This document shows, piece by piece, positions 53,565-62,438 of a DNA stretch of 64,000 nucleotides. The stretch's first letter is position 1; the number at the start of each line of letters is the position of its first letter. Where the stretch lies: positions 1-64,000 of the forward strand of contig NZ_VWSH01000004.1 in assembly GCF_008629695.1 (NCBI RefSeq). The letters are read 5' to 3'. The stretch comes from Taibaiella lutea. GTDB taxonomy: Bacteria > Bacteroidota > Bacteroidia > Chitinophagales > Chitinophagaceae. A program made the translations under genes and the position numbers. The notes under the pieces are model-generated. The model did no database searches and was not told the DNA's origin. It saw only the letters and a program-made list of their open reading frames with translations.

Positions 53565-54941
53565 TTATTTTTTTCTGAAGAAAATCTTAATCGGTACACC
53601 TGAAAAATTGAAATGGCTTCTCAATTTATTATCAAGGAAATTACGATAAGGTGTTTTAATATCATCCGGGTGGCTGCAATAGAATGCGAATGCCGGGGTA
53701 TGTGTCGGTATCTGCATTACAAATTTCACTTTCACCGAATGACCTCTTACGATTGGTGGCTGAAAACGTTCAATTTCCTTGCCCATAATATCATTCAGAT
53801 GCGAAGTCTGAACCCTTCTTAATCTGTTGTCAAATACTTCCAGCGCCTTTTCCATGGCCTGGTATATCCTTAATTTTTCGGTTGCAGATGTGAATATTAC
53901 AGGATAGTCGGTAAACGGTGCAGTACGCTCTTTCAGACGTTTTTCATAATCGCGGGCTGTGTTGGTTTCCTTTTCATCCAGAGTGTCCCATTTATTTACC
54001 AATACCACAATGCCTTTGCCTTTACGGCTTGCCAATGAAAAGATGTTTACGTCCTGTGCCGTCATGCCTTTTTCGGCATCTACCAACAACATACAAACAT
54101 CGGCTTCATCCATTGCCCTGATAGCACGGATTACAGAATAAAATTCAAGGTCTTCGGTTACGCTTTTCTTCTTGCGTAAACCTGCTGTATCAATCAGTAT
54201 GAATTCTTTGCCGAATTGGTTGTATTGCGTATGAACAGGATCTCTTGTAGTTCCTGCAATATCAGAAACGATAGAACGTTCCATGCCTATCAAAGCATTC
54301 AACAAGGTTGATTTACCCGCGTTCGGCTGGCCTATGATAGCAATTTTCGGAATCGGGTTTTTCTCCCTTTCCATTTGAATGATATTGCCATCTTCATCTT
54401 CAACTTCTTCAATAATTGTTTCTACCGCATCTACAACTCTGTCCTCGGGAATACGTAAAGTGATTTCATCCAAAAGCTCTCCCGTACCGCTTCCGGAGAT
54501 GGAAGAAAGGAAGAACGTCGGGTCGAAACCCAGCACGTAAAACTCCGTGGCATCTAATTGACGTTCGGAATTATCTACTTTGTTCACTACTAAAAAAACC
54601 GGTTTGCGTGATTTGCGCAATACCTGCGCCATTTCATCATCCAGATCGGTGATGCCGGCTGTAACATCGGTTACGAATACCAGAATATCGGATTCGTCGA
54701 TTGCAATTTTTACCTGTTTCCTGATTTCCTTTTCGAAAACATCTTCCGAACGGCTTACAAAACCGCCGGTATCGATTACGTTAAATATTTTGCCGTTCCA
54801 ATCGCACAAACCGTATTGGCGGTCGCGGGTTACACCGCTAAAGTCATCTACGATAGATTTCCGCTGTTCCAGCAACCTGTTAAACAAGGTTGATTTCCCG
54901 ACGTTGGGTCTTCCTACTATCGCTACTGTAAATCCTGACAT
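53565..54941 (-). CDS. der: Ribosome biogenesis GTPase Der (EngA)
   Basis: Der has two tandem G domains and a KH-like end. The 458-residue protein has G1 GRPNVGKST (residues 10-18), DTGG (57-60), NKVD (120-123), a second G1 GQPNAGKST (204-212), DTAG and NKWD, and a KH-type C-terminus (VPIKIFFRKK). It is essential for 50S subunit assembly. A 22-bp tandem array lies about 100 bp upstream of its start, between it and a methyltransferase gene. Confidence 0.97.
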   Translation of the reverse strand: MSGFTVAIVGRPNVGKSTLFNRLLEQRKSIVDDFSGVTRDRQYGLCDWNGKIFNVIDTGGFVSRSEDVFEKEIRKQVKIAIDESDILVFVTDVTAGITDLDDEMAQVLRKSRKPVFLVVNKVDNSERQLDATEFYVLGFDPTFFLSSISGSGTGELLDEITLRIPEDRVVDAVETIIEEVEDEDGNIIQMEREKNPIPKIAIIGQPNAGKSTLLNALIGMERSIVSDIAGTTRDPVHTQYNQFGKEFILIDTAGLRKKKSVTEDLEFYSVIRAIRAMDEADVCMLLVDAEKGMTAQDVNIFSLASRKGKGIVVLVNKWDTLDEKETNTARDYEKRLKERTAPFTDYPVIFTSATEKLRIYQAMEKALEVFDNRLRRVQTSHLNDIMGKEIERFQPPIVRGHSVKVKFVMQIPTHTPAFAFYCSHPDDIKTPYRNFLDNKLRSHFNFSGVPIKIFFRKK

Positions 54942-55043
54942 TTATAATTTATTGATTTATCCGGCAAAGGTACGTTTTTAGATTTTGACTGTTGGAATAA
55001 AACGACAATTGCATACAGACAGGGATGATAGCTGTTAAGCAAA

Positions 55044-55328
55044 TGACCGTGTTTATGGTTATTATGACTGTGTTTCACGGCTATCATGACTGTGCTTTAC
55101 GGTTACAATGACTGTGTTTCACGGTTACAATGACTGTGCTTTACGGTTACAATGACTGTGTTTCACGGTTACAATGACTGTGTTTTACGGTTATAATGAC
55201 TGTGTTTTACGGTTACAATGACTGTGTTTTACGGTTACAATGACTGTGTTTCACGGTTACAATGACTGTGTTTCACGGTTATAATGACCGTGTTTCAGGG
55301 TTATAATGACCGTCTTTCCGGCAACTGA
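55044..55328. repeat. 22-bp tandem array (13 units) upstream of der
   Basis: Units begin TGACTGTGTTTCACGGTTAC at 55044, 55065 and every 22 bp to 55307 (55087, 55109, 55131, 55153, 55175, 55197, 55219, 55241, 55263, 55285), differing mainly at TTTCAC/TTTTAC/CTTTAC and TTACAA/TTATAA. The first step is 21. It has no spacers, so it is not a CRISPR. The distal units overlap the last codons of the methyltransferase gene. The rest of the gap up to der is unremarkable. Confidence 0.95.
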
Positions 55329-55977
55329 TTATTGTGAAAATGCGTTCTATATTGCCGTTTACTGTATTTTCAATCCATTCTTTTTGCCGGATTGTTTTTA
55401 TGTCTTTGAACCCTGCATTTTCAAATAACTGAATTGCCTTTTCCAAAGAATACAAATGGAAACCATATTTAGTAAAAGGCAGTTGCTCCATGAAATCTGC
55501 TGTGGCAAAGCAAACAGCGATTTGTCCTGTGGTGTTCAGGGCTCTGTACAATTCCCTTGCCTGCTCTAAGGCATTATCCCAAAAGTAAATAGTGTTAACC
55601 GTAAAGATTTTATCGAAATAATTATCCTCAAAGGGTAATACAGCGTAACCATTATTGTTGGTTACCAATTGTAGTTTCACAGAGCCGGTTTCAATAAGTG
55701 AAGGATTGTTTTCTGAAGCCATTTCAATCATTGTTTCAGAAATATCAACACCGGAGTATCGCACGGAATTTTCTTTTTGGAACAGGTAGGGCAAATGTAA
55801 TCCGCCGCCCGGGCCTATTTCAAGGACTTTTTCCTCCGGTTTCAAATCAAGCGAATCTATGCAGGAGGCAATCATAAAAGCATTGTTTTCGCTCATACGG
55901 ACAGCGGTTTTAATGCCATCTTCTCCCTTTGGATTTCGTAGTTGGGCAGCGATTGATTGAAAGTCCGGTTGATCCAT
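55279..55977 (-). CDS. Class I SAM-dependent methyltransferase
   Basis: The 232-residue protein has the Rossmann SAM motif I VLEIGPGGGLHLPYLF (about 50-65), an acidic residue after VRYSGVD, and FDKIFTVNTIYFWDNALEQA typical of small-molecule methyltransferases; the substrate is unknown. Its last dozen residues (KDGHYNPETRSL) and stop codon are translated from two units of the 22-bp array, so the original C-terminus was probably replaced by repeat growth. It is divergent from the GNAT gene downstream of its start. Confidence 0.85.
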   Translation of the reverse strand: MDQPDFQSIAAQLRNPKGEDGIKTAVRMSENNAFMIASCIDSLDLKPEEKVLEIGPGGGLHLPYLFQKENSVRYSGVDISETMIEMASENNPSLIETGSVKLQLVTNNNGYAVLPFEDNYFDKIFTVNTIYFWDNALEQARELYRALNTTGQIAVCFATADFMEQLPFTKYGFHLYSLEKAIQLFENAGFKDIKTIRQKEWIENTVNGNIERIFTIISCRKDGHYNPETRSL

Positions 55978-56055
55978 TACTATGATTTATTTTGGTTTGA
56001 TTGGGAATTTAATTTTAATTTTCGCTACAAAAATGACTATAAATCTTTAAATCAA

Positions 56056-56589
56056 ATGAATCTTTCAGTAAGAGAAATACAAGAACAAGATATACCGCTT
56101 ATTTCGGATTATTGGGTAAATGCCACTTCCGAAAGCTTATTGGCAATGGGAGCTATAAAAGAAATGGTGCCTGATCAGAAATATTGGCAGGAGGCTTTAC
56201 TGTCGCAAATCAAATCAAACTATGCTGAAAAGCAAAGTTATTGTACTATCTGGTTGGTAGATGGCGAACCTATTGGTCATTGTAATGTGAACAAAATTAT
56301 TTTCGGACAAGAGGCTTATATGCATTTACAGCTATGGAAAGCTGATAAAAGACAAAGTGGCTTAGGAACTTCTTTAGTGAAATTGTCCCTACCTTACTTC
56401 TTTCAAAATCTTCAATTAAAGACATTGTTTTGCGAACCTTATGCTTTAAATCCTGCACCAAATTCCACTTTAAAGAAACTGGGTTTTGATTTTGTAAAAG
56501 AATATATAACTGTTCCCGGCAGCTTTAGCTTTGAGCAGCCCACTAACAGATGGGAATTGAGTTTGGAGAAATTCAATCTGTTGTTTTAA
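56056..56589 (+). CDS. GNAT-family N-acetyltransferase
   Basis: Start MNLSVREIQEQDIPL gives 177 residues; upstream open codons are AT-rich. GNAT motifs are MHLQLWKADKRQSGLGTSLV, where the QxxGLGxxL loop binds the acetyl-CoA pyrophosphate, followed by PNSTLKKLGFDFVKEY. It is likely to acetylate a small molecule or protein N-terminus; substrate unknown. It lies divergently beside the methyltransferase, with about 80 bp between starts. Confidence 0.87.
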   Translation: MNLSVREIQEQDIPLISDYWVNATSESLLAMGAIKEMVPDQKYWQEALLSQIKSNYAEKQSYCTIWLVDGEPIGHCNVNKIIFGQEAYMHLQLWKADKRQSGLGTSLVKLSLPYFFQNLQLKTLFCEPYALNPAPNSTLKKLGFDFVKEYITVPGSFSFEQPTNRWELSLEKFNLLF

Positions 56590-56680
56590 AACAGGAAACA
56601 ATTTTGACAAGCTATTTTTATATTTCCTCAAAAACTAAATCTTGGTTATTTTTGCCACCCAAATTGGTAAATAAATATTT

Positions 56681-58333
56681 ATGAGCACAACAGCACGAGT
56701 AATAAAATCACCGACAGGAACCACCTTACATTGTAAAGACTGGGTAACCGAAGCCGCTTACAGAATGATCCAGAACAATCTTGATCCTGAAGTGGCAGAA
56801 CGTCCCGAAGACTTGGTGGTGTATGGCGGTATTGGTAAAGCTGCCCGTAACTGGGAAAGTTTCGATAAGATACTGGAATGCCTTAAAAACCTGAATGAAG
56901 ATGAAACTTTGATGGTTCAAAGCGGCAAGCCTGTTGGTGTATTGCGTTCTCATAAAAATGCGCCAAGGGTTTTGATTGCCAATTCCAATTTGGTTGGCCG
57001 TTGGGCTACATGGGAAGTGTTCCGTGAACTGGAAGCAAAAGGCCTGATGATGTATGGTCAGATGACTGCGGGAAGCTGGATCTATATTGGTTCTCAAGGT
57101 ATTGTTCAGGGCACTTATGAAACTTATTTGTCCCTTGCGAATATCCACTTTGGCGGTACTTTGAAAGGCACCTTGAATGTTACAGCCGGACTTGGCGGTA
57201 TGGGTGGCGCTCAGCCTTTGGCCATTACCATGAATGAAGGTGTTTGCCTTGCAGCCGATGTAGAAGCATGGCGCATCCAAAAACGTTTGGACACACGTTA
57301 CATCGATAAAATGTTTACGGATATTGATGAAGCTATTGATGAATCCTTACGTGCAAAAGCAGCCGGAGAGGCTATTTCCATTGGTGTTGTCTGCAATGCG
57401 GTGGAATTGCTGCAACGATTGATAGACAGGAATATCACACCGGATACCTTAACCGACCAGACTTCCGCACATGATGAACTGGTAGGTTATTTCCCTGAAA
57501 ACATGTCTGTTGAAGAAGCAAATACTTTGCGTGATGCAGATCCTGAAAAATATAAATCACTTTCATTAGATACAATGGCGCATCATGTGCGTCAGATGCT
57601 GGAGCTTCAAAAACGTGGCGCTATTACTTTTGATTATGGTAATAACCTGCGTGGACAAGCAAAAGATAAACGCGGTGTTGAAAATGCATTCGACTTCCCG
57701 GGTTTTGTTCCTGCGTATATCCGTCCTTTATTCTGCGAAGGCAAAGGGCCTTTCCGTTGGGTTGCATTAAGCGGCGATCCTGAAGATATTTATACAACAG
57801 ATAAAGCATTAGCGGAATTATTCCCTGAAAATGCAGGCTTGCAACGCTGGCTGAAAATGGCTAAAGAGAAGATTGCTTTCCAGGGCTTGCCATCACGTAT
57901 CTGTTGGTTAGGCATGGGCGAAAGAGAAAAAGCAGGTTTATTGTTCAATGAATTGGTACGTACCGGAAAGGTAAAGGCGCCGATTGTAATTGGCCGCGAC
58001 CATCTGGATTGCGGTTCTGTGGCATCTCCCAACAGGGAAACAGAAGCTATGAAAGACGGTTCTGATGCAGTGGCTGACTGGCCGATTTTAAATGCTTTGA
58101 TTAATACTGCAGGTGGTGCAAGCTGGGTAAGTTTCCATCATGGCGGCGGAGTAGGGATGGGTTATTCGCTGCACGCAGGAATGGTAATTGTTGCCGATGG
58201 TTCTGCTGATGCGGATGAAAGATTGAAACGTGTATTGCATAACGATCCTGCAATGGGGGTACTGCGTCATGCCGATGCAGGTTATGAAGATGCAAAGGAA
58301 AATGCTGATAAGTTTGGCCTGAATATCTGGTAA
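56681..58333 (+). CDS. hutU: Urocanate hydratase
   Basis: HutU converts urocanate to imidazolone propionate, the second step of histidine degradation, with a tightly bound NAD. The 550-residue protein is full length: [25 protein letters not shown]-like [58 protein letters not shown], and the end [20 protein letters not shown]. No hutH, hutI or hutG is in the window, so this step is encoded alone here. A TATTTTTG box (56647-56654) may be its -7 element. Confidence 0.96.
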   Translation: MSTTARVIKSPTGTTLHCKDWVTEAAYRMIQNNLDPEVAERPEDLVVYGGIGKAARNWESFDKILECLKNLNEDETLMVQSGKPVGVLRSHKNAPRVLIANSNLVGRWATWEVFRELEAKGLMMYGQMTAGSWIYIGSQGIVQGTYETYLSLANIHFGGTLKGTLNVTAGLGGMGGAQPLAITMNEGVCLAADVEAWRIQKRLDTRYIDKMFTDIDEAIDESLRAKAAGEAISIGVVCNAVELLQRLIDRNITPDTLTDQTSAHDELVGYFPENMSVEEANTLRDADPEKYKSLSLDTMAHHVRQMLELQKRGAITFDYGNNLRGQAKDKRGVENAFDFPGFVPAYIRPLFCEGKGPFRWVALSGDPEDIYTTDKALAELFPENAGLQRWLKMAKEKIAFQGLPSRICWLGMGEREKAGLLFNELVRTGKVKAPIVIGRDHLDCGSVASPNRETEAMKDGSDAVADWPILNALINTAGGASWVSFHHGGGVGMGYSLHAGMVIVADGSADADERLKRVLHNDPAMGVLRHADAGYEDAKENADKFGLNIW

Positions 58334-58355
58334 TTATATTTCTTTAATAATATGG

Positions 58356-58387
58356 AATGGCTGCAATTTTCATTGCAGCCATTTTTA
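58356..58387 (+). terminator. Terminator of hutU
   Basis: The stem AATGGCTGCAAT / ATTGCAGCCATT with a four-base loop is followed by TTTATATT. Confidence 0.83.
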
Positions 58388-58448
58388 TATTCCGGCGACA
58401 TTAGCTAACAAATATTCCTGTAATTCAATCTTCAAATTAGTAAATATT

Positions 58449-58549
58449 ACGTTATCAAGAAAAAAGCATACGTTCTCAAGAAATAGTATACAATCAATTA
58501 AGTGGATATTACATTTGTCATTATATAACATTTCATTATAAAAACATTT
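58449..58549. repeat. 20-21-bp tandem array, ACGTTATCAAGAAA family, locus 3
   Basis: Units start at 58449 (ACGTTATCAAGAAAAAAGC), 58470 (ACGTTCTCAAGAAATAG), 58490, 58511 and 58530, the later ones decayed. The first two match the arrays upstream of the two S74 genes 33 kb away. It ends about 55 bp before the next start codon. Confidence 0.72.
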
Positions 58550-58603
58550 AGGTTTCATTAGGATCTTTATTGTTTTTGATATGAAGTTTTTAATCCACTG
58601 ATT

Positions 58604-59416
58604 ATGATTGATATCTCAAAGAAAGCATTCTTTTTTGCAGCTGTTTTTTTATGCTCAATTGTTAAAAGTTACGGGCAATATGTAGTTTTCATGCCAATGG
58701 AATATTTTACCAAAATCCTTGCGCGTGAAGAAATAGGGTATGGTTATGCAATTTCCAATGCCACCTACAAATTTAAAAGCATGGGTAATAATGGTTTGCC
58801 TGATACTTCTATAAGTCAGAATGTAACTTCCAAAGCGGGCTTTACAGAACATGTGGGATATACATTTCCTATTTCAAAGTTGGGTGACAGGAGCCGTTTA
58901 GGTATGGATATCGGTTGTAATGTCAATCTTTTTACATGGGATTATAAAACACCGACCGTAATGACAAATTCAGACGGCAGGCCCTATTATTCTTTTACAG
59001 AAAATGAATTTGATTTTGAAACTATCTCAGGTCAGATAGAAATGCCCATAAGCCTGGATGCCCGTTTCGGGAATCTGGCGTATTACACGAAAGACCGTTT
59101 TGGCTGGGCAGTAGGCGCAGGTATCAGTCCGATGATTGGCTTTGCAACAGATAATAATAGTGCGGGCTTTGGTTTTGGTGCAAATCCATTCATTAAAGCT
59201 GAAGTGTGTTTGTTTGCCGGTATAGCTATGAAATTGCGTTCACAGGTTTCTTTCGGGAGAATACCTTTCTATGATGAAAATAAATCCATCAGCTATGACA
59301 TATCCGGATACAATACTTCATCTTCTCTTACCGGCCATGTTCAGGCTTCCGTAACGTTAGTCGTACTTCCTTTTTCATGGCTTTGGGCAGAAAAAGGTTG
59401 GTGGAATACTTATTAA
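58604..59416 (+). CDS. Exported hypothetical protein, probable outer-membrane beta-barrel
   Basis: The 270-residue protein has a signal peptide (CSIVKSYGQ) and alternating strands rich in Gly and aromatics (YTFPISKLGDRSRLGMDIG, FGWAVGAGISPMIGFAT, AGFGFGANPFIKAEVCLFAG, VQASVTLVVLPFSWLW). I recognise no family. A role in the outer envelope is inferred. Its upstream array matches those of the two S74 surface proteins, suggesting shared regulation. Confidence 0.65.
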   Translation: MIDISKKAFFFAAVFLCSIVKSYGQYVVFMPMEYFTKILAREEIGYGYAISNATYKFKSMGNNGLPDTSISQNVTSKAGFTEHVGYTFPISKLGDRSRLGMDIGCNVNLFTWDYKTPTVMTNSDGRPYYSFTENEFDFETISGQIEMPISLDARFGNLAYYTKDRFGWAVGAGISPMIGFATDNNSAGFGFGANPFIKAEVCLFAGIAMKLRSQVSFGRIPFYDENKSISYDISGYNTSSSLTGHVQASVTLVVLPFSWLWAEKGWWNTY

Positions 59417-59450
59417 TGTAATCGTACTTTATCTTTACAATTCAAAACAA

Positions 59451-59475
59451 CATCCCGGCCAATAAGGCCGGGATG
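59451..59475 (+). terminator. Hairpin after the exported hypothetical gene
   Basis: The stem CATCCCGGCC / GGCCGGGATG has a five-base loop. The following GTTGG is not a T-tract, so this is a weak terminator or REP-like element. Confidence 0.55.
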
Positions 59476-59612
59476 GTTGGTGTATAGATGTGTATAGCCT
59501 GATTTTTTAAACTACCTGAAGCATAAAACATTGGATTTGCATACCTGAAAAATAATTTAAGAAGATTCCTTTTAAGTTAAATGAATAAAGAAACCGAAAC
59601 TTTAAAAACGAC

Positions 59613-59636
59613 AAAAGGAACCTGAAGGTTCCTTTT
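59613..59636 (-). terminator. Terminator of the 78-residue hypothetical gene
   Basis: The stem AAAAGGAACC / GGTTCCTTTT with a TGAA loop lies 22 bases past the stop codon and is followed by T residues on the minus strand. Confidence 0.72.
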
Positions 59637-59657
59637 ATTTATACTGGTTATTTATTT

Positions 59658-59894
59658 TTATATTGAATTGTTATCGATATAGCATCCGATGTAATCCAGC
59701 ATGTCATCACCGTGTTGTTCAACGATTCCACTATCTACCCACATAAGATCATTTTTTTTTCTTATCGTAAATGTGCTTTCGCCTAAATTGACAGTATATG
59801 TATTGTAATGTGACTTATTTCCTGAAACTTTTGATATATTCAAACGCTGCAACAAGTCTTCGGTCGGCAAATCCGGGAATTTAGTTTCCGTCAT
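59658..59894 (-). CDS. Small hypothetical protein
   Basis: The start MTETKFPDLPTEDLL gives 78 residues; an upstream TTG would add seven. The protein is soluble, with strand-like VNLGESTFTIRKKNDLMWV and an acidic end. I do not recognise a family. A terminator supports it being expressed. Confidence 0.6.
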   Translation of the reverse strand: MTETKFPDLPTEDLLQRLNISKVSGNKSHYNTYTVNLGESTFTIRKKNDLMWVDSGIVEQHGDDMLDYIGCYIDNNSI

Positions 59895-60124
59895 AAGGAT
59901 TGAAATTTTACTCAAGCATAAAACAATATTACAAAAAATAATTTAGTATCTTTCATTTGCCTGGTTAAGTTTTTGTAAATGGTAATATAGAGAATGCCTT
60001 TTATCTTTTAAAAGACAATAAATATTAAATGCCTTTTTGGAGGCTTCACCAGACCTTAAGGTATTCATTCAGCCAAAATTAAACTTTAGTAACTCATGCC
60101 AATGCTAATATTTCATAAGTAAAA

Positions 60125-60154
60125 ATGAGAGCAACAATTTATTGTTGCTCTCAT
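60125..60154 (-). terminator. Terminator of the RimJ-like acetyltransferase gene
   Basis: The perfect 14-bp stem ATGAGAGCAACAAT / ATTGTTGCTCTCAT has a two-base loop and is followed by TTTTTAC on the minus strand. The 59895-60202 gap holds only this and a weak AT-rich region. Confidence 0.8.
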
Positions 60155-60202
60155 AGAGAAGTTTTATAAGCCCAATGCCAATGGAGAAAAACAGCATTTT
60201 TT

Positions 60203-60685
60203 TTAAGTCAGTTTGTAAATAAATTCCTCTATTTCTGATTGCCTTGCATTTGCAAAGCCTCTGGCCATACCGATCCTTATAAAATTACATTTCTCCAAAA
60301 CTTTCTGTGAGCCGAAATTGTCGAATGCAACCCGTCCGAAAATCGGCCTTGTGTTTTCACTTTTCAGAAACGTTTTCAGCGCTTTTGTTGCAATACTATT
60401 TCCCCAAAACTTTTTGTCAATCCAATAGGTAATTTCTGCTTCACCCTCTATTTCAAACTTTGCTATGCTACCGACAATAATATTGTTTACCATTATTGTC
60501 TGCATATTTATAGTCTTGTCATTCAGAAATTTTGAGTATTTCTGAAGATAGGCTGTTTCATCAGTCGGATCTTTCGATGTAAATGCCGCTAAATGGTTGG
60601 CTTCATCGTCAAGCTGAAAGATGAAGAAGAAAGGTAAATCAGTAATTACCGTCTTCCGCAATATAATTTCACTGTCGTTTATCAT
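60203..60685 (-). CDS. GNAT acetyltransferase, RimJ/RimL-like
   Basis: The 160-residue protein follows the RimJ/RimL pattern: SEIILRKTVITDLPFFFIF, then AEITYWIDKKFWGNSIATKA where the xxxxGNSIATKAL loop binds CoA, and FDNFGSQKVLEKCNFIRIG. It probably acetylates an N-terminus or small molecule. A single gene. Confidence 0.87.
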   Translation of the reverse strand: MINDSEIILRKTVITDLPFFFIFQLDDEANHLAAFTSKDPTDETAYLQKYSKFLNDKTINMQTIMVNNIIVGSIAKFEIEGEAEITYWIDKKFWGNSIATKALKTFLKSENTRPIFGRVAFDNFGSQKVLEKCNFIRIGMARGFANARQSEIEEFIYKLT

Positions 60686-60783
60686 TTCCTTATTTCAAAT
60701 TGATTATAACTGATAATTCCGAAAGCCGGCAAATAACAACAAGATAGAACAGTTAATGAGAACAAAGAATAATTCGACTTTAT

Positions 60784-61356
60784 CTATGCATCAGCTGCAG
60801 CATCCCAGGGCGTAATCCGGCTGAACCAGGAATTTTCAAATACCGCCTGTGAAGGGTTTGCTGCAATAATGCTTTCGTATTTTTGTTTACGTAAGGAGCA
60901 TACCGCATTATACAATGCCTCGTCGTTCAGGCTGTTTGCAGCTTGTATGGTTAAAGGGCCTACCATACCATCAACTGAAACAGGGTTTGCAGCCAGTGTA
61001 TTAATGGCCTCTTGCAAAATTTTTCCGGCAGTTGAGTTTCCCATATTTACGGCTATGTCAAATAACTGATTGGCCGTTTGTTGACAATTGATGTCTGATA
61101 AGCTCTCTGTATCCCAAAAGTTTTGCTGGTAAAACTGTTCAACCATCGTATTTAAGGACGCGTCGGCAAAAAGAGCCTGATTTAAATCGGGAGGATTGGT
61201 TGCCACAATTTGGTCGACAATCGGCCAGCCGCTCCATTTGGGCCAGTAATTACGTGCAATGCCTCTCCATGTTTCCCCGCCGCTGTCGTTCGGATTGTTT
61301 GCATAGCCTCCTTCATTTTCCATTGTAATATTGAAGGCCGGTAGAAAATCTGCCAT
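60784..61356 (-). CDS. GH108 N-acetylmuramidase (endolysin-like)
   Basis: The 190-residue protein has the GH108 catalytic start with Glu15 in MENEGGYANNPNDSGGETW and WRGIARNYWP, followed by a C-terminal peptidoglycan-binding-like region (VSVDGMVGPLTIQAANSLND). GH108 enzymes are phage endolysins and related muramidases that cut the sugar backbone of murein. There is no signal peptide, so export needs a holin or other route. The adjacent four-helix membrane protein is a candidate partner. Confidence 0.83.
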   Translation of the reverse strand: MADFLPAFNITMENEGGYANNPNDSGGETWRGIARNYWPKWSGWPIVDQIVATNPPDLNQALFADASLNTMVEQFYQQNFWDTESLSDINCQQTANQLFDIAVNMGNSTAGKILQEAINTLAANPVSVDGMVGPLTIQAANSLNDEALYNAVCSLRKQKYESIIAANPSQAVFENSWFSRITPWDAAADA

Positions 61357-61492
61357 TGGTATAATGTTTTATTGATGATAGAAATAAAATGTGGTTAAGT
61401 GCTTTATTATTTTTCCGTTTGTTACTGTTTCTGAACGATATTATTCCTGAACTAAAGTTCTTTCAGGTTCATCTTTCCCGTAGAAAGAGCAG

Positions 61493-62179
61493 TTACTTAT
61501 TTTCTGTAGTTTTTAATGCTACATAAGTACCGGCGCTTAGTCCTAAAAGGATAAGGTTGTTTTTGCTTATCACAGGCATAATGGAGCTCAATGTCTCTAA
61601 CGGAGTCGATGCGCCAACACCTTTCAGGTGCAGGATGGATTGATAAATAAACCAGGTTCCGAAAAGAAGATTAAATACCAGCGCCTGTAACCGATGTATG
61701 CTTATACCGTTATTATCAGACAAAATATCTAACCAAAAGCCCTGACTGGGTTTGTTTTTACTAAGTGGCGGCGTTGCCGGAACCGGAGCGGGGGCAACCG
61801 CCTGAACAGGTTGGTTCGGGTCCGCAGGTTGATTAAGATTAGGTAGCGGCGTTACTATATTGTTTGCCTGTATATTGTTTGCCTGATTGGCCTCATCGCT
61901 GATATCAACAATGCGGGCCGAAGCCGTAGTTAAGGCGCCGATGCCGAGCAAAATAAGTGTGGAACTATCCAGTGTAGGTATTGTTCCCGAGGCAATTAAA
62001 ATAGAAATGAAAGAAGCAAATACAAGAAAAGTCCACCAGAGCAATTGTAATCTTGAATAACTGTAGGGTTTCGGTTTTACGGAAGTGGCATCGCAGATAA
62101 TGCAAAATCTTTTTTGCAGCCATATTGCAAGGAAAAACAGGCATGCGAATACTATAACATAGATGAGGCGGGCGTCCAT
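61493..62179 (-). CDS. Four-helix membrane protein with internal duplication
   Basis: The 228-residue protein has an N-terminal helix (VIVFACLFFLAIWL), then two related halves: SRLQLLWWTFLVFASFIS with LILLGIGALTTASA, and IHRLQALVFNLLFGTW with LILLGLSAGTYVAL. A Pro-rich linker (QPADPNQPVQAVAPAPVPAT) separates them. It resembles a widespread bacterial membrane family with R-x-Q-x-x-x-W and L-x-L-L-G-I-S-A-G-T motifs whose role is unknown to me. It is the upstream neighbour of the GH108 gene, same strand, 136-bp gap. Confidence 0.65.
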   Translation of the reverse strand: MDARLIYVIVFACLFFLAIWLQKRFCIICDATSVKPKPYSYSRLQLLWWTFLVFASFISILIASGTIPTLDSSTLILLGIGALTTASARIVDISDEANQANNIQANNIVTPLPNLNQPADPNQPVQAVAPAPVPATPPLSKNKPSQGFWLDILSDNNGISIHRLQALVFNLLFGTWFIYQSILHLKGVGASTPLETLSSIMPVISKNNLILLGLSAGTYVALKTTENK

Positions 62180-62438
62180 ATTGGTTTGGTTTGAATGGGT
62201 TAGCGTGTTAGTTAAAGTTCTTATATCAAAAATATAAAATTCAATTGAATAACAAAATATTCCTTCGACTAAATCTTTGATCGTTCCTGCAATCTTTATA
62301 CGGTTATGCTTTTACATAGCCTGAATGCTAATAATAACCTGAAACAAAAAATCAAATCTGGTCGTTGGTTGATTAATGACCTGTCCTTGTCTGTTATCTG
62401 TTTCAGGCTTACCTTTATTGAAATAAACGGAATTGAAA

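Noticed and set aside
55044-55328. CRISPR-like regular array
   Set aside because: Units follow each other with no spacers and slowly diverge, and no cas genes are present; it is a simple tandem repeat.
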